This document shows positions 16,053 to 25,354 of a stretch of DNA of 52,450 nt, piece after piece (the stretch's first letter is position 1; each line of letters begins with the position of its first letter). The DNA comes from Planctomycetota bacterium (GTDB lineage Bacteria; Planctomycetota; UBA8108; UBA1146; JAJFFE01). The notes below the pieces were generated by a model. That model was not told the origin of the DNA. It saw nothing but the letters and a program-made list of their open reading frames with translations, and made no database searches. The translations under genes and the position numbers were made by a program. The DNA is taken from assembly GCA_021776775.1 (NCBI GenBank), contig JAJFFE010000041.1, forward strand, positions 1 through 52,450, given 5' to 3'.

Positions 16053-17096
16053 TCACTCGACGAACTTACGGATCCCGCCGATGTTCTTCGCCAGTAGCTC
16101 GCTGAGGTAGCGATTGACCTGACGGTCCCGTCGGTCCTGACTAATCGCGTTACGAATCATGACCTGCGCCTTCTGAGTATCGAAGGCGAGAGCCTTGCCC
16201 AGCGTCTTCGCTTCCAACCGCACGAAGCGCACAGCAGCGGGGAAATCGAGACGCGGAGTGACCTCGCCAACTTTCAGCTCGCGAATCAGGCGCGGTAGTG
16301 GATCGAGCATCTGATCGAGCTCGGCATCGGTGATCTCCCACGCGCTCGAGTTGCGGTCGGTCTCGGCGGCGTACTTTGCAATCAACTCGTCGAACGGGAC
16401 CTTCTTCTCGAAGTCCGCGTTCAGGGACTCCAAGGTTTTCGCCAAATCGGGCGTGATCGGGATCGTAAGGTAGCGAATCTTGTATTTCGCCGCCTCGTGG
16501 AAGCGCTCTCGATTAGACCCGTAGTACTCACGAAGCTCACGCGGCGAGATGTACTCCTCTCGATAGACGTGCTCACGGAAGAGCAGTCGGCGGCGGATCT
16601 CATCACGAGCCTGCTTGCGAATCGTCTCTTCGTCGTCACCGGTCATCTGAAGCATGCGACGGAAGTACTCTTCGAGACTCGAAACGTCGCGGCTCTCGTC
16701 AACCTGCCAACGCAGGAACCGATCGATATCACCATCGGACGGCAGGATCTTGAACAGATCGCACTGCTGTTGAATCAGCCGGTGGGTAATCATGCTTTCC
16801 AGAATCTGCGGGCGCAGAACGTGGCGAGCTTCCGCCAGCTGCTCGTCGGGCACGCCGCGAAGCTTGATCTCGCGCCGCACCTCGAGGTCGAGATCGCGGT
16901 TGGTAATCGCTTCACCGTTCACGGTGGCGACGATCGCGCGCGGGACTTTCAGATCGTCGGCAAACGCGGCCGCTCCCGTGCCAGCGAGGACCGCCACGAG
17001 GACGCCGCCCGCGAAAACGCCGCGCGCGACAGTGTGATCTCGGTCGATGAGCCTCTTGCTGGCTGCAGCCACAACTAGTGCGAGCGTTCGAATCAA
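16053..17096 (-). CDS. SurA-like periplasmic chaperone/peptidyl-prolyl isomerase
   Basis: 347 aa. A basic N-terminus and a hydrophobic segment at about residues 26-46 (GVFAGGVLVAVLAGTGAAAF) give a signal peptide or anchor. The SurA N-terminal-type chaperone region covers about 53-190, starting ATVNGEAITNRDLDLEVRRE and containing QILESMITHRLIQQQC, a family hallmark. A parvulin-like domain lies at about 205-310 (KYKIRYLTIPIT, VGEVTPRLDFPAAVRFVRLE), but it is degenerate, so isomerase activity is uncertain. The expected role is folding of outer-membrane or secreted proteins. It follows mfd after 77 nt on the same strand. Confidence 0.82.
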   Translation of the reverse strand: MIRTLALVVAAASKRLIDRDHTVARGVFAGGVLVAVLAGTGAAAFADDLKVPRAIVATVNGEAITNRDLDLEVRREIKLRGVPDEQLAEARHVLRPQILESMITHRLIQQQCDLFKILPSDGDIDRFLRWQVDESRDVSSLEEYFRRMLQMTGDDEETIRKQARDEIRRRLLFREHVYREEYISPRELREYYGSNRERFHEAAKYKIRYLTIPITPDLAKTLESLNADFEKKVPFDELIAKYAAETDRNSSAWEITDAELDQMLDPLPRLIRELKVGEVTPRLDFPAAVRFVRLEAKTLGKALAFDTQKAQVMIRNAISQDRRDRQVNRYLSELLAKNIGGIRKFVE

Positions 17097-17173
17097 CGTG
17101 ATTGTCCTTTCGACGACGACACATTCTCACTCGCGATTGCGAAGAGTCCACCGCAAAACACTTTCAGCCCGGA

Positions 17174-20100
17174 TCAATGTGCCGCGCCTGCCAGTGCCAT
17201 CGCCGATCGGTAGACCGAGTCGAAATCGGTGAACTTCGTCCTCGCGTCCGGTCGGGCTGCGATCGCGACGCCCGGTGGCCGCACCACATCCCAGCCGATG
17301 CTCTTCAGCGATGACTCCATTGCGCCAAGCTCACCGTGGAGGAACAGCCAGCCATCCTCCAATGAAATTCGACGGGCGCCGATTTGACCGAACCAGATAC
17401 GCAGCTCTTGTTGCCGGAGTAACGCCGCGGTCTCTTCCGGAACTGGGCCGTACTGATCGATCATGCCGGCGCGCACTTCCTCGACGGCCGAAGGCTCGAG
17501 CGCGGTCGCTACTGCCCGGTAGACGCGCAGCCGTTGCGTCTCCGAGCTGATGTACTCTTTGGAGATACGAGAGTGGCCTGGAATCGCCAGCTCGACATCG
17601 GGCGGCTCTTGCGAAACCGTGCCACGCAATTCGTCAACCGCACGTTGTAACAGCTTGCAATAGAGGTCGTAGCCGATGACGGCGATGTGCCCGGACTGAT
17701 CCTTGCCGAGAAGATTTCCCGCGCCGCGAATCTCGAGGTCGCGCATGGCGATCTGGAACCCAGCACCAAGCGAGCTGAACTCTTCGATGGCGCGCAGGCG
17801 TGCCAACGAGTCGCCGCCGATCGGCTTGCCATCCGGGAGCAAGAAGTACGCGTACGCTTGGTGATGTGATCGACCCACCCGCCCGCGCAGCTGGTGCATC
17901 TCGGCCAGTCCAAAACGATCCGCGCGATCGACGATGATCGTGTTCGCCGACGGAATATCGAGACCGCTCTCGATGATCGTCGTGCAGACGAGAACGTCGT
18001 ACTCCTTGTTGATGAACGCCATCATGCGACGCTCTAACTCTTTCTCTTCCAGCTGGCCGTGCGCTTGAACCATGCGCGCCTCGGGGACGAGCGCTTGCAA
18101 CTCTTCGAGCTTCTTGTCGATCGAGTGCACCCGGTTGTGGAGGAAGAACACTTGGCCGTCGCGGTTGATCTCACGCAGCAGAATTTGGCGGAAGCGGCCG
18201 GGATCGTACTCACACACTTCGGTCTGAATCGGGTTGCGCCCCTGCGGCGCCTGGTTCAAGCTCGAAATGTCTTTCACGCCGACGAGTGCCATGTGCAACG
18301 TTCGCGGGATGGGCGTCGCAGTTAACGTCAAAACGTCGACCATGCGCCGAAGCTGCTTCAGCTTCTCTTTGTGCGCCACGCCGAATCGTTGCTCTTCGTC
18401 GATGACGATCAATCCGATGTCGGCGAAGCTGACGTCGCTCGAGAACAAGCGATGCGTGCCGATGACAATGTCGACCTCACCGTCGCGCGCTTTGCGCAGG
18501 ATCTCGGTCTGCTGCTTCTTGGTGCTGAACCGGCTGAGCGTGGCAATGCGAACCGGAAACTCAGCCATGCGATCGCGAAAGGTGACGTAGTGCTGCTGCG
18601 CTAGGATTGTGGTCGGCACGACGACCGCCACCTGCTTGCCCGCTTGCACAGTCTTGAACGCGGCGCGCATGGCCAGCTCTGTCTTGCCGTAGCCGACGTC
18701 GCCACAGACCAAGCGGTCCATCGGTTTGTTACTCTCGAGGTCGTTGCGAATCGCCTCGACGGTGGTCAGCTGGTCGGGCGTCTCCTGGAATGGGAACGCG
18801 TTCTCGAACTCCTCTTGGAAGTGGTTGTCCGGAGGGAACGCGGTGCCTTCTCGCTCGGCGCGCAGCGCTTGGATCTCGAGCATGTCCGTGGCGAGATCGC
18901 GCAGCCCCTCTTCGACCTTCGCCCGCCGCTTCGACCACGCCTTCGAGCCCAAGCGATCGAGCGTCGGTGCCGCCTTGCCCACCCCGACGTAACGCTGAAC
19001 CAAGTCGATACGCTCGGCGGGGACCAACAGGTGAACCCCTTCGCGATACTCGAGGACGAGGTGATCCCCCGTGCGCCGTCCCTGAGTCACGTGCCGCACG
19101 CCGAGGAACTTGCCGATCCCGTGACCGACGTGAACGACCACGTCGCCCTCGTTGAGATCGAGGAAGCTGTCGACCGCCCGCGACTGCACCGTCTTCTTGG
19201 TGCGCCGGTCGAGCGACGTCGTACGACCGAGTAGCTTCGAACCCGAGACGAACACGCCGCCCTCGGGTTCGCTCCACCGAAAGCCGTTGGTCAAATCGCC
19301 CGTGACCGCTTCGCACTGCGAAGGCACCTCGTTTTCGACGAGAATCTCTCGGAATCGTTCGGCCTCGGCGGCGAGCCGGAAGTAGGCGCGTACCGAGCTC
19401 CCTTGCCCCGCTTCGGTCTTCAAGTTCTCGACGACACGGTCAAGCGGTCCGGTAAACGCCTCGACCCCCGTCACCGGCAGCTGAATCGGTTTGCGCCCCT
19501 TCTCGGGGGTCAGCGGATGCAACTCGAGTCTGGGGTTCTGCGCCGCGCGTCCCCACAACTCCGACGAAAACTCCCGCGCACGCGGACCGGCCCACTGACC
19601 GATCAAGTTCTCGGAACGCTCTTGCGTCTCACGCGGATCGGCGACCGCCACCACCACGTCCTTGGGCAGGCGATCGAACAGGACTTGCTCTTTGCCGGTG
19701 AACCCGCGAATGAAGTAGTCGCTGCGCTTGAGCAGAGACAAGACCAGCATGCGCACTTCGTCTTGGCTTCGCTGATCGTCGACCGAGAATGTGCTGATCG
19801 AATCGATCTCGTCGCCAAAGAAGTCGACCCGGTAAGGGTGCTTCGCTTCGCGGGGGTAGATGTCGAAGATGCCGCCGCGTATTGAAAAGTCGCCGGGTCG
19901 GGCCACTTGCGGGAACCGTCGATAGCCAGCTTCGATGAGCGACCGGGCGAGATCTCCGGGCGGGAACGTATCGTCGACGCGCAGCACGATCCGCCGGTCG
20001 TTTCGTTCTTTCGTCCGTCCGATGGGCTGAAGGAGCGCGTGAATGGGTGCGACGACCGCAAGGCGCCGATCGCCGGCGGCCGCGTCGACCACGCTGTACC

Positions 20101-20416
20101 GTTGCGTGAAGATCTCCGAGTCGGGCTCCGAGTCTTCTTCGAAGAGCGACTCCCACGGCGGGAACTCCAACACCTCTTCGCCGAGGAACAGCGAGAAGTC
20201 CCGACGAATGCGATCGGCTTCGTCGAGGGACGGCGCGACCACAAGCAGGCTCATACCGTAATGGCTAGCCAAATAGGCGAGCAGGAATCCGCGCGCCGAT
20301 TCCGCAGCTCGCCCTACGGGAACCACGCCGCCGCGCTCGAGCCGCTCGGCGACGGAGCGCAGCACAGGTGAGTTCTCGTAGATTCGATGGTGGAGGAGTT
20401 CGCTAGTTGCGGTCAT
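17174..20416 (-). CDS. mfd: Transcription-repair coupling factor Mfd
   Basis: 1080 aa, within the family's normal range. The UvrB-homology module is at the N-terminus (EFPPWESLFEEDSEPDSEI), followed by the CarD-like RNA polymerase-interaction domain at about residues 420-490 (LNEGDVVVHVGHGIGKFLGV). The RecG-like translocase has Walker A GDVGYGKTE at about 571-579, the DEEQ box at about 674 (VIDEEQRFGV), LTATPIPRTLHM and motif VI QLRGRVGRSHHQAYAYFL. The C-terminal autoinhibitory domain (ISSETQRLRVYRAVA) is present. Mfd removes RNA polymerase stalled at DNA damage and recruits UvrA. The start is 6 nt after the rnc stop codon, so the two are surely cotranscribed. Confidence 0.97.
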   Translation of the reverse strand: MTATSELLHHRIYENSPVLRSVAERLERGGVVPVGRAAESARGFLLAYLASHYGMSLLVVAPSLDEADRIRRDFSLFLGEEVLEFPPWESLFEEDSEPDSEIFTQRYSVVDAAAGDRRLAVVAPIHALLQPIGRTKERNDRRIVLRVDDTFPPGDLARSLIEAGYRRFPQVARPGDFSIRGGIFDIYPREAKHPYRVDFFGDEIDSISTFSVDDQRSQDEVRMLVLSLLKRSDYFIRGFTGKEQVLFDRLPKDVVVAVADPRETQERSENLIGQWAGPRAREFSSELWGRAAQNPRLELHPLTPEKGRKPIQLPVTGVEAFTGPLDRVVENLKTEAGQGSSVRAYFRLAAEAERFREILVENEVPSQCEAVTGDLTNGFRWSEPEGGVFVSGSKLLGRTTSLDRRTKKTVQSRAVDSFLDLNEGDVVVHVGHGIGKFLGVRHVTQGRRTGDHLVLEYREGVHLLVPAERIDLVQRYVGVGKAAPTLDRLGSKAWSKRRAKVEEGLRDLATDMLEIQALRAEREGTAFPPDNHFQEEFENAFPFQETPDQLTTVEAIRNDLESNKPMDRLVCGDVGYGKTELAMRAAFKTVQAGKQVAVVVPTTILAQQHYVTFRDRMAEFPVRIATLSRFSTKKQQTEILRKARDGEVDIVIGTHRLFSSDVSFADIGLIVIDEEQRFGVAHKEKLKQLRRMVDVLTLTATPIPRTLHMALVGVKDISSLNQAPQGRNPIQTEVCEYDPGRFRQILLREINRDGQVFFLHNRVHSIDKKLEELQALVPEARMVQAHGQLEEKELERRMMAFINKEYDVLVCTTIIESGLDIPSANTIIVDRADRFGLAEMHQLRGRVGRSHHQAYAYFLLPDGKPIGGDSLARLRAIEEFSSLGAGFQIAMRDLEIRGAGNLLGKDQSGHIAVIGYDLYCKLLQRAVDELRGTVSQEPPDVELAIPGHSRISKEYISSETQRLRVYRAVATALEPSAVEEVRAGMIDQYGPVPEETAALLRQQELRIWFGQIGARRISLEDGWLFLHGELGAMESSLKSIGWDVVRPPGVAIAARPDARTKFTDFDSVYRSAMALAGAAH

Positions 20417-20422
20417 GGAGCG

Positions 20423-21196
20423 CTACGCCAGTTTGCCGTTGGAGGTGCCGTCGGCGGGAGTTCCGTCGGCATCGATCACTTCGAGAGCGATCAAGGACTG
20501 TAGTGCAGCTGCTTGTTCTGCTTCCTTCTTGTTCTTGCCGCCCCCGGTACCCAGCTTGTTCTTCGCAACGTAGGCTTGCACGGTGAAGGTTTTGGAGTGG
20601 TCGGGGCCGCTCTCGCCGATCACCTTGTAGGTGGGCGTCTTGCCGTTCTTCTTCTGCAGATGTTGTTGCAGCAGCGATTTGTAGTTGAGCGAGTGCCGGT
20701 TCTCGTTCACCGCGAGGACTTGGTGATACAGGTTCCGCAGAATGAAGTCGCGCGCAGGAGCGAGACCGCCATCCATATAGATCGCACAGACAACCGCTTC
20801 GAACACGTTGGCCAGGAGCGACGCCGGTAGCTGCTTGCGCGAAGTCACACCCTTCCCAACCTGAAACGCATTGTCGAGGTCGAGCCGTTCGCTCTCTGTC
20901 GCGAGGATCGTCGTCGATACCACGACACTCTTGATCTGCGTCAGTTCGCCCTCGGCCAAGTCCTCGTGATAGTTGAAGAGAAACTCGGTCATGACCAGAC
21001 CGAGCACGGAGTCTCCGAGAAACTCCATACGCTCGTTGCACGGTTTGTCGATCGTTTTGATCGACGAGTGCGTCAGCGCTTGCAACAGGTAGCTGGGGTC
21101 GGTGAACGTGTAGCCAATACGACGTTCACACTCTTCGAGACGTCGCATGGTCTCGACCGGAATGTGTTCGTACTCAAAACCTCGAGGTCCCGCCAT
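20423..21196 (-). CDS. rnc: Ribonuclease III
   Basis: 257 aa. The RNase III catalytic domain covers about residues 14-160, with the signature NERMEFLGDSVLGL, whose acidic residues bind the catalytic magnesium, and LLANVFEAVVCAIYMDGG with the second acidic pair. The double-stranded RNA-binding domain is at about 168-238 (NYKSLLQQHLQKKNGKTPTY, GGGKNKKEAEQAAALQSL). The enzyme matures rRNA and cuts structured RNA. A long leader of more than 200 nt, containing a hairpin at 21460-21492, lies upstream if transcription begins there. First gene of the rnc-mfd-surA-like group. Confidence 0.95.
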   Translation of the reverse strand: MAGPRGFEYEHIPVETMRRLEECERRIGYTFTDPSYLLQALTHSSIKTIDKPCNERMEFLGDSVLGLVMTEFLFNYHEDLAEGELTQIKSVVVSTTILATESERLDLDNAFQVGKGVTSRKQLPASLLANVFEAVVCAIYMDGGLAPARDFILRNLYHQVLAVNENRHSLNYKSLLQQHLQKKNGKTPTYKVIGESGPDHSKTFTVQAYVAKNKLGTGGGKNKKEAEQAAALQSLIALEVIDADGTPADGTSNGKLA

Positions 21197-21721
21197 GACC
21201 GACTTATCTCCGATTCTCTAGGGGTAACCCGTCGCGACATCGAAGCGCCCCGCTGGGCAACATCGATGGGCTCAACACTACCGCGGGTCGCTGGGACCGA
21301 ACGGCATTGTCGACCGGGACAGGGTCGCGGGGAGTCGAGATGTCGGCGGAGGCGACGACAGAGAGTATGACCCGAAAATCGACAAGCGCGGCGTGGTCCG
21401 CGAAGCGGCCAACCGGGCGGTCGATGTAACGGTCGGCCGTAGAGGCAAATCCGGCGGGAAAGGGAAGCCCTACGAATTGGAGGGCTTCTCTTACGCGTCG
21501 TGATATCTCGACGGTCGATCGAACTCGAAGTCTGTTCTCAGCGAAAGCTCGGCCCGGCACCTGTTTCCAACCGCGGGTTTGCAACGTACCCCGAAACTAT
21601 ACCGTTAGTTACACGCCGGTGAAAAGGCGCTTCGTGCCAATTCTGCGGCGATCGTGCTCGCGAAGCGCAGTAGAATGCTCCTCGAACTCCCCCCTGGCCC
21701 ACGTTCTGAAGGGACCCCGAG
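21197..21721. other. Divergent intergenic region between rnc and pilT
   Basis: The 525-bp spacer must carry promoters for both directions. A minus-strand frame at 21204-21584 (126 aa) shows no recognisable family and no good ribosome site; I do not call it a gene. The main structural feature is the hairpin at 21460-21492. Confidence 0.55.
21460..21492 (-). other. Hairpin upstream of rnc
   Basis: AAGGGAAGCCCT (21460-21471) pairs with AGGGCTTCTCTT (21481-21492), 12 bp with one G-U pair and a 9-nt loop. It lies about 265 nt upstream of the rnc start codon. If it is part of the rnc leader it would be a double-stranded RNA target for RNase III itself. Confidence 0.5.
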
Positions 21722-22873
21722 TTGTCCGAATCGGCTCTCACCGCGAGGATCTACCCCGTCGGCAATAGCGTTCTCTCCATCGTCGACCTCCTCGGTAGAT
21801 TTGCTGAACCCCAGTTCCAGCACGAGGGAATCGCACGCCTCTCCGACTTGCACTTGAAGACGGGCGAGCGTGCGCGCTACCGATTCGACAGCGAGCTGGT
21901 CGAACTTCCGGAGGCGTCGAAGCTCACGGCAGAGATTATCAAAGGGCTGCTCTATCCCCTGTTGTCAGAAACTCAGATCGAGCGGCTCGAACGTCGAACC
22001 GATGGAGATGTGGACGCCAGTTTCGACTGGCCAGAGAGCAAACTGAGCTTTCGCATCAATGCGTTTCACGATCGTGACGGCTTGGCGTGCGTCATTCGCG
22101 TCCTGCCCCGTGAGATCCCGCCGGTGCACCGCGTCGGGTTCCCGGACGACAACGTCTGGAAAGAGATCGTCGAACTGCAGCAGGGGTTGATCATTGTGAC
22201 CGGCATCACCGGAAGCGGTAAGTCGACGACCATCGCCAGCTTGATTCAACACATCAATCGCCACCGACGCGCACGAGTGATCACTCTCGAAGATCCCGTC
22301 GAGTACGTATTCCAGAGCGATCGCAGCCTCATCTCGCAGCGCGAACTCGGGCAAGACATCGTCTCGTTCAGCGATGGACTGCGCAGCGCACTGCGCGAAG
22401 ATCCGGACATCATCTTCGTCGGCGAAATGCGCGACCGCGAAACGACGAGCCTGGCATTGACCGCGGCCGAGACGGGGCACCTGGTCTTTTCGACCCTGCA
22501 CACCAAGGACACCAAGGGCGTGCTCTCGCGGATCATCGACATGTTCCCACCGGAACGAAACAAAGAGCTGTCGACGCAGCTCTCCTTCAGCCTAACGATG
22601 GCGATCGGCCAGAAGCTCGTGGCACGAGCCGACGGCAGCGGACGGCGCGCCGCGATGGAGGTGTTGAAGGTCACGCCGGCGATCGGCCACATGATCCGAT
22701 CCGGAAACTGGCACCAGATCTATTCGAGCATGGAGACGGGCACCAAGGACGGCATGACCACGATGGAGCGTCACCTTGTCTCACTCGTGCGCGAGGGTGA
22801 AATCACGCAGCAGGAGGCTATCCGTCGCGCGAACGATCCGACGATCGGAAATTATCTCGGTACTGACATCTGA
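21722..22873 (+). CDS. pilT: PilT-family twitching-motility retraction ATPase
   Basis: 383 aa. The start is TTG 21722-21724, with GAAGGGA 10 nt upstream. The N-terminal PAS-like domain is followed by the RecA-like core: Walker A GITGSGKSTT at about residues 160-169, Asp box LEDPVEYVFQ, Walker B IIFVGEMRDRET and His box GHLVFSTLHT. The C-terminal AIGHMIRSGNWHQIYSSMET matches the AIRNLIR region that is specific to PilT rather than PilB. PilT hexamers pull type IV pili back into the cell. No other pilus gene is in the window, so it acts with genes elsewhere. The N-terminal region is somewhat longer than in the typical 345-aa PilT. Confidence 0.9.
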   Translation: MSESALTARIYPVGNSVLSIVDLLGRFAEPQFQHEGIARLSDLHLKTGERARYRFDSELVELPEASKLTAEIIKGLLYPLLSETQIERLERRTDGDVDASFDWPESKLSFRINAFHDRDGLACVIRVLPREIPPVHRVGFPDDNVWKEIVELQQGLIIVTGITGSGKSTTIASLIQHINRHRRARVITLEDPVEYVFQSDRSLISQRELGQDIVSFSDGLRSALREDPDIIFVGEMRDRETTSLALTAAETGHLVFSTLHTKDTKGVLSRIIDMFPPERNKELSTQLSFSLTMAIGQKLVARADGSGRRAAMEVLKVTPAIGHMIRSGNWHQIYSSMETGTKDGMTTMERHLVSLVREGEITQQEAIRRANDPTIGNYLGTDI

Positions 22874-22940
22874 TGGGGCCGACTCCGCGGCCGGTCCGAT
22901 GTACGATTCGCGCTCACCCATCCCATCACCAAGGTAGACG

Positions 22941-23441
22941 ATGAGCGAAGACCCTTTGATCCGGAAGCTGGCCCTGTACAGCGTGCCAGTCTTGTTGTGC
23001 CTCACCGCAGGCACCCAGCGTTTCATGGCCGCGTCGCACGACCTGAATCCGTGGAAGGGCGGCGGTTACGGCATGTTCTCGGACATTCACCGCACGCACT
23101 ATCGGGTGATCGCGCTGAAGCCCGTCGACGAGAACAACATCGGCTACGTGATCACGGTGCCGAAGTTGTTCGAACGCGACATGGACGCCACGCGCGCGCT
23201 CCCGACAACCAGTAGGCTCGAGGCGCTGGGCGAGCGTCTCTTGCAACAAGAGTGGTTTCTCGCGGGACCGCCCGGCAATCAGTTTCCGATCATTCGACAG
23301 CAACTGTTCCGTCACCCCGGCGCCAAGCCGGTGAAGCTCAAGGGAATGACGGTGCAGCTTGCGGAGCCGGCGTTCGACGCAAAGAGCAACCAGATGACGT
23401 GCACCGTGGTGAAGTCCGTTCAAGTCAGCGGGGGTCAGTAA
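22941..23441 (+). CDS. Unknown protein with an N-terminal membrane segment
   Basis: 166 aa. A hydrophobic segment at about residues 9-26 (LALYSVPVLLCLTAGTQRF) acts as signal or anchor. Directly after it is LNPWKGGGYGMFSD, a Trp/Gly-rich motif seen in uncharacterised proteins that sit beside HTTM-type membrane proteins. The rest is a small extracytoplasmic domain of mixed charge. The next gene begins 1 nt after its stop codon, so the two almost certainly work together. Function is not known. Confidence 0.7.
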   Translation: MSEDPLIRKLALYSVPVLLCLTAGTQRFMAASHDLNPWKGGGYGMFSDIHRTHYRVIALKPVDENNIGYVITVPKLFERDMDATRALPTTSRLEALGERLLQQEWFLAGPPGNQFPIIRQQLFRHPGAKPVKLKGMTVQLAEPAFDAKSNQMTCTVVKSVQVSGGQ

Positions 23442-23442
23442 C

Positions 23443-24366
23443 GTGGCTGGCCTAAAAGACGCGTGGACTGATTTTCGCGCGACGATCGAAACCATGGACC
23501 CGGTCGATCTCACGCTTCGACTCACGCTCCTGATCTTGATCGTCAGCCCGGGGCCCGGTGAACACTGGATCGTCGCGATCACGACGGGGCTGCTGGCCAT
23601 GGCCGGTGTGCTCCAGCCCGCCCTTCTCCGTAGCCGCCGCTACTGGTTCCTGATCGCGGCGGTAATGTTGTCGGTGAACGCGGTCTACAACTGGGAGTTC
23701 TCGGACAATCACAAGTTCTTGATCTCGTTCTGGTGCCTCGCGGTCGCTTGCTCTTTGTCGTCGGCCAATCCGCGCGAGGCGCTCGCCGTGAACGGCCGCC
23801 TGCTCGTTGGCTTGTGCTTTCTCTTCGCGACGCTCTGGAAGCTAACCAGCTCGACGTACCTGGACTCTTCCATGTTTCACCTCCTTTTGTTGACGGACTC
23901 CCGCTTCTTCGTGTTGGGCGAGACCTTCGCGGGCATGACGCCAGACATGCTGCAGTACAACCAGCTCGAGCTCAGCGGTTTACAGTCCACTCTGGTCGGA
24001 ACCAATCTCATCACCAAAGGCGTGTGGACCACTGGCGTGCTGCAAGCAGGTAGCGGAGTGCCGGGGTTTGCTCTGTTCCTCACCTGGTGGACGCTACTCA
24101 TCGAGGGGCTGCTGGCCGTGGTGTTCCTCATGCCGGCCCGGCTGCTACCGAGATGGCGCCATGTCATTTTGTTGATCTTCGCCGTAACGACGTATCCTCC
24201 GTCGAACGTCATACAGTTCGGCTGGGTATTACTGGTCATGGGTCTGGCCGCGTGCCAGCCCGAAGATCGTCGCCTGCGGCTCGGATACACCGCGGCCTTC
24301 CTGTTCATTTTCATCTTCTCGACCGGTGGCATACGTGACGCGTATTTCCACTGGTTGCAGCAGTGA
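23443..24366 (+). CDS. Unknown multi-pass membrane protein, HTTM-like
   Basis: 307 aa, starting at GTG 23443. About eight hydrophobic helices are visible, among them LTLRLTLLILIVSPGPGEHW, YWFLIAAVMLSVNAVYNW, LLVGLCFLFATLWKLTSSTY and GYTAAFLFIFIFSTGG. The general pattern, with a helix ending in NHKFLISFWCLAVACSL, recalls the HTTM (vitamin K-dependent carboxylase-like) membrane domain, but the catalytic residues cannot be confirmed by eye. It is coupled to the 166-aa gene before it. The bshB1-like gene follows after 12 nt. Confidence 0.7.
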   Translation: MAGLKDAWTDFRATIETMDPVDLTLRLTLLILIVSPGPGEHWIVAITTGLLAMAGVLQPALLRSRRYWFLIAAVMLSVNAVYNWEFSDNHKFLISFWCLAVACSLSSANPREALAVNGRLLVGLCFLFATLWKLTSSTYLDSSMFHLLLLTDSRFFVLGETFAGMTPDMLQYNQLELSGLQSTLVGTNLITKGVWTTGVLQAGSGVPGFALFLTWWTLLIEGLLAVVFLMPARLLPRWRHVILLIFAVTTYPPSNVIQFGWVLLVMGLAACQPEDRRLRLGYTAAFLFIFIFSTGGIRDAYFHWLQQ

Positions 24367-24378
24367 CGAGACCGAATC

Positions 24379-25125
24379 ATGACTGACCGCTTGGACTTGC
24401 TGGCAGTGGGCGCCCACCCCGACGACGTCGAGATGACTAGCGGTGGCTGGCTAGCCCGCGCCGCTCGTCAGGGGTACCAAACGGGGATTCTGCATCTGAC
24501 CCGAGGTGAGATGGGCACCCACGGCACGCCGGAGCAACGCGAAGGCGAAGCGCGTGCCGCGGCGGAGATCTTGGGTTGCGCGTCGGTGACGTTCGCTGGC
24601 TTGCAGGATGGCCACGTCGTCGACGACGCGCCGTCTATTGCTACAGTCGCCGCTGCCATTCGACAGCTGCGGCCCGGGATCGTGATCGCGCCGTTCTTCA
24701 CGTGTCACCACCCCGACCACGAGGCAGCGGCGCGCATAGTGGTGAAGGCGGTGCACCACGCTTCGCTTGCGGGATACAAGGATGGTCACGAGCGCCACAC
24801 TGTCGATCGGTTGGTTCACGCGCGGTATAGCCAAGACTTTCTGCCGGCGTTCTATGTCGATGTCAGTGAGGATATCGAAACGAAACGGCAGTCGATCCTC
24901 GCGTACCACAGCCAGGTGACGGGCTCGGTAGACGCCACGGCTGTGACCCCTAAGACGCGTCTTTCCCGTCCAGGGTTCACCGATCAGATCTTGGCTAAGA
25001 ACGCGGCTGAGGGTTTGAAGTCGGCGTGCGACTACGCCGAGGTGTATTTCATGCGGACCGGGTTTGTGTTGAGTGATCCGATAGCGACGTTGCGTGAGGG
25101 GCCGCGGCAGCACTTGATTCGCTAG
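24379..25125 (+). CDS. bshB1: PIG-L/LmbE-family deacetylase, BshB1 type
   Basis: 248 aa. Zinc-binding motif AHPDD at about residues 12-16 (LLAVGAHPDDVEMTSGG), then LTRGEMGTHGTPEQREGEA, a stretch very typical of BshB1, and the second metal motif HHPDHE at about 114-119. BshB1 removes the acetyl group from N-acetylglucosaminyl malate, the second step of bacillithiol synthesis. Length and residues fit BshB1 better than the mycothiol enzyme MshB. bshA and bshC are not in the window. The gene is last of the plus-strand group beginning at pilT or 22941. Confidence 0.85.
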   Translation: MTDRLDLLAVGAHPDDVEMTSGGWLARAARQGYQTGILHLTRGEMGTHGTPEQREGEARAAAEILGCASVTFAGLQDGHVVDDAPSIATVAAAIRQLRPGIVIAPFFTCHHPDHEAAARIVVKAVHHASLAGYKDGHERHTVDRLVHARYSQDFLPAFYVDVSEDIETKRQSILAYHSQVTGSVDATAVTPKTRLSRPGFTDQILAKNAAEGLKSACDYAEVYFMRTGFVLSDPIATLREGPRQHLIR

Positions 25126-25175
25126 GGGGTTCTCTCGGCTAGTGCACGGGGTGTTCCCTCGGCTCTGGGTCAAAA

Positions 25176-25354
25176 CACGGATTGGGGGGGCGCCTCTTGA
25201 AGACCGAGCGCGTGTACCACGAGTCGTACGAGACCCTCGGACAACTACGTGCGAGCCTGTTCGATTACATCGAAATGTTCTACAACACGCAGCGGTTGCA
25301 TTCGTCGATCGGCTACCGAAGCCGCACAACTTCGAGGGTGAGGATGCGGCTTGA
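25176..25354 (+). pseudogene. Remnant of an IS3-family transposase (OrfB C-terminus)
   Basis: The frame LLKTERVYHESYETLGQL followed by FDYIEMFYNTQRLHSSIGY is the C-terminal end of the IS3-family DDE integrase. After IGYRS the frame shifts: the expected tail is found two bases over as KPHNFEGEDAA, ending at TGA near 25354. Everything upstream, including the catalytic Asp residues, is missing, and no terminal inverted repeats are visible. Just before it, two similar stretches (GTTCTCTCGGCT at about 25129 and GTTCCCTCGGCT at about 25152) form an imperfect direct repeat. It is a dead fragment. Confidence 0.85.

Noticed and set aside
21204..21584. 126-codon minus-strand frame upstream of rnc
   Set aside because: No recognisable motif or good ribosome site, and it lies across the promoter and hairpin region.
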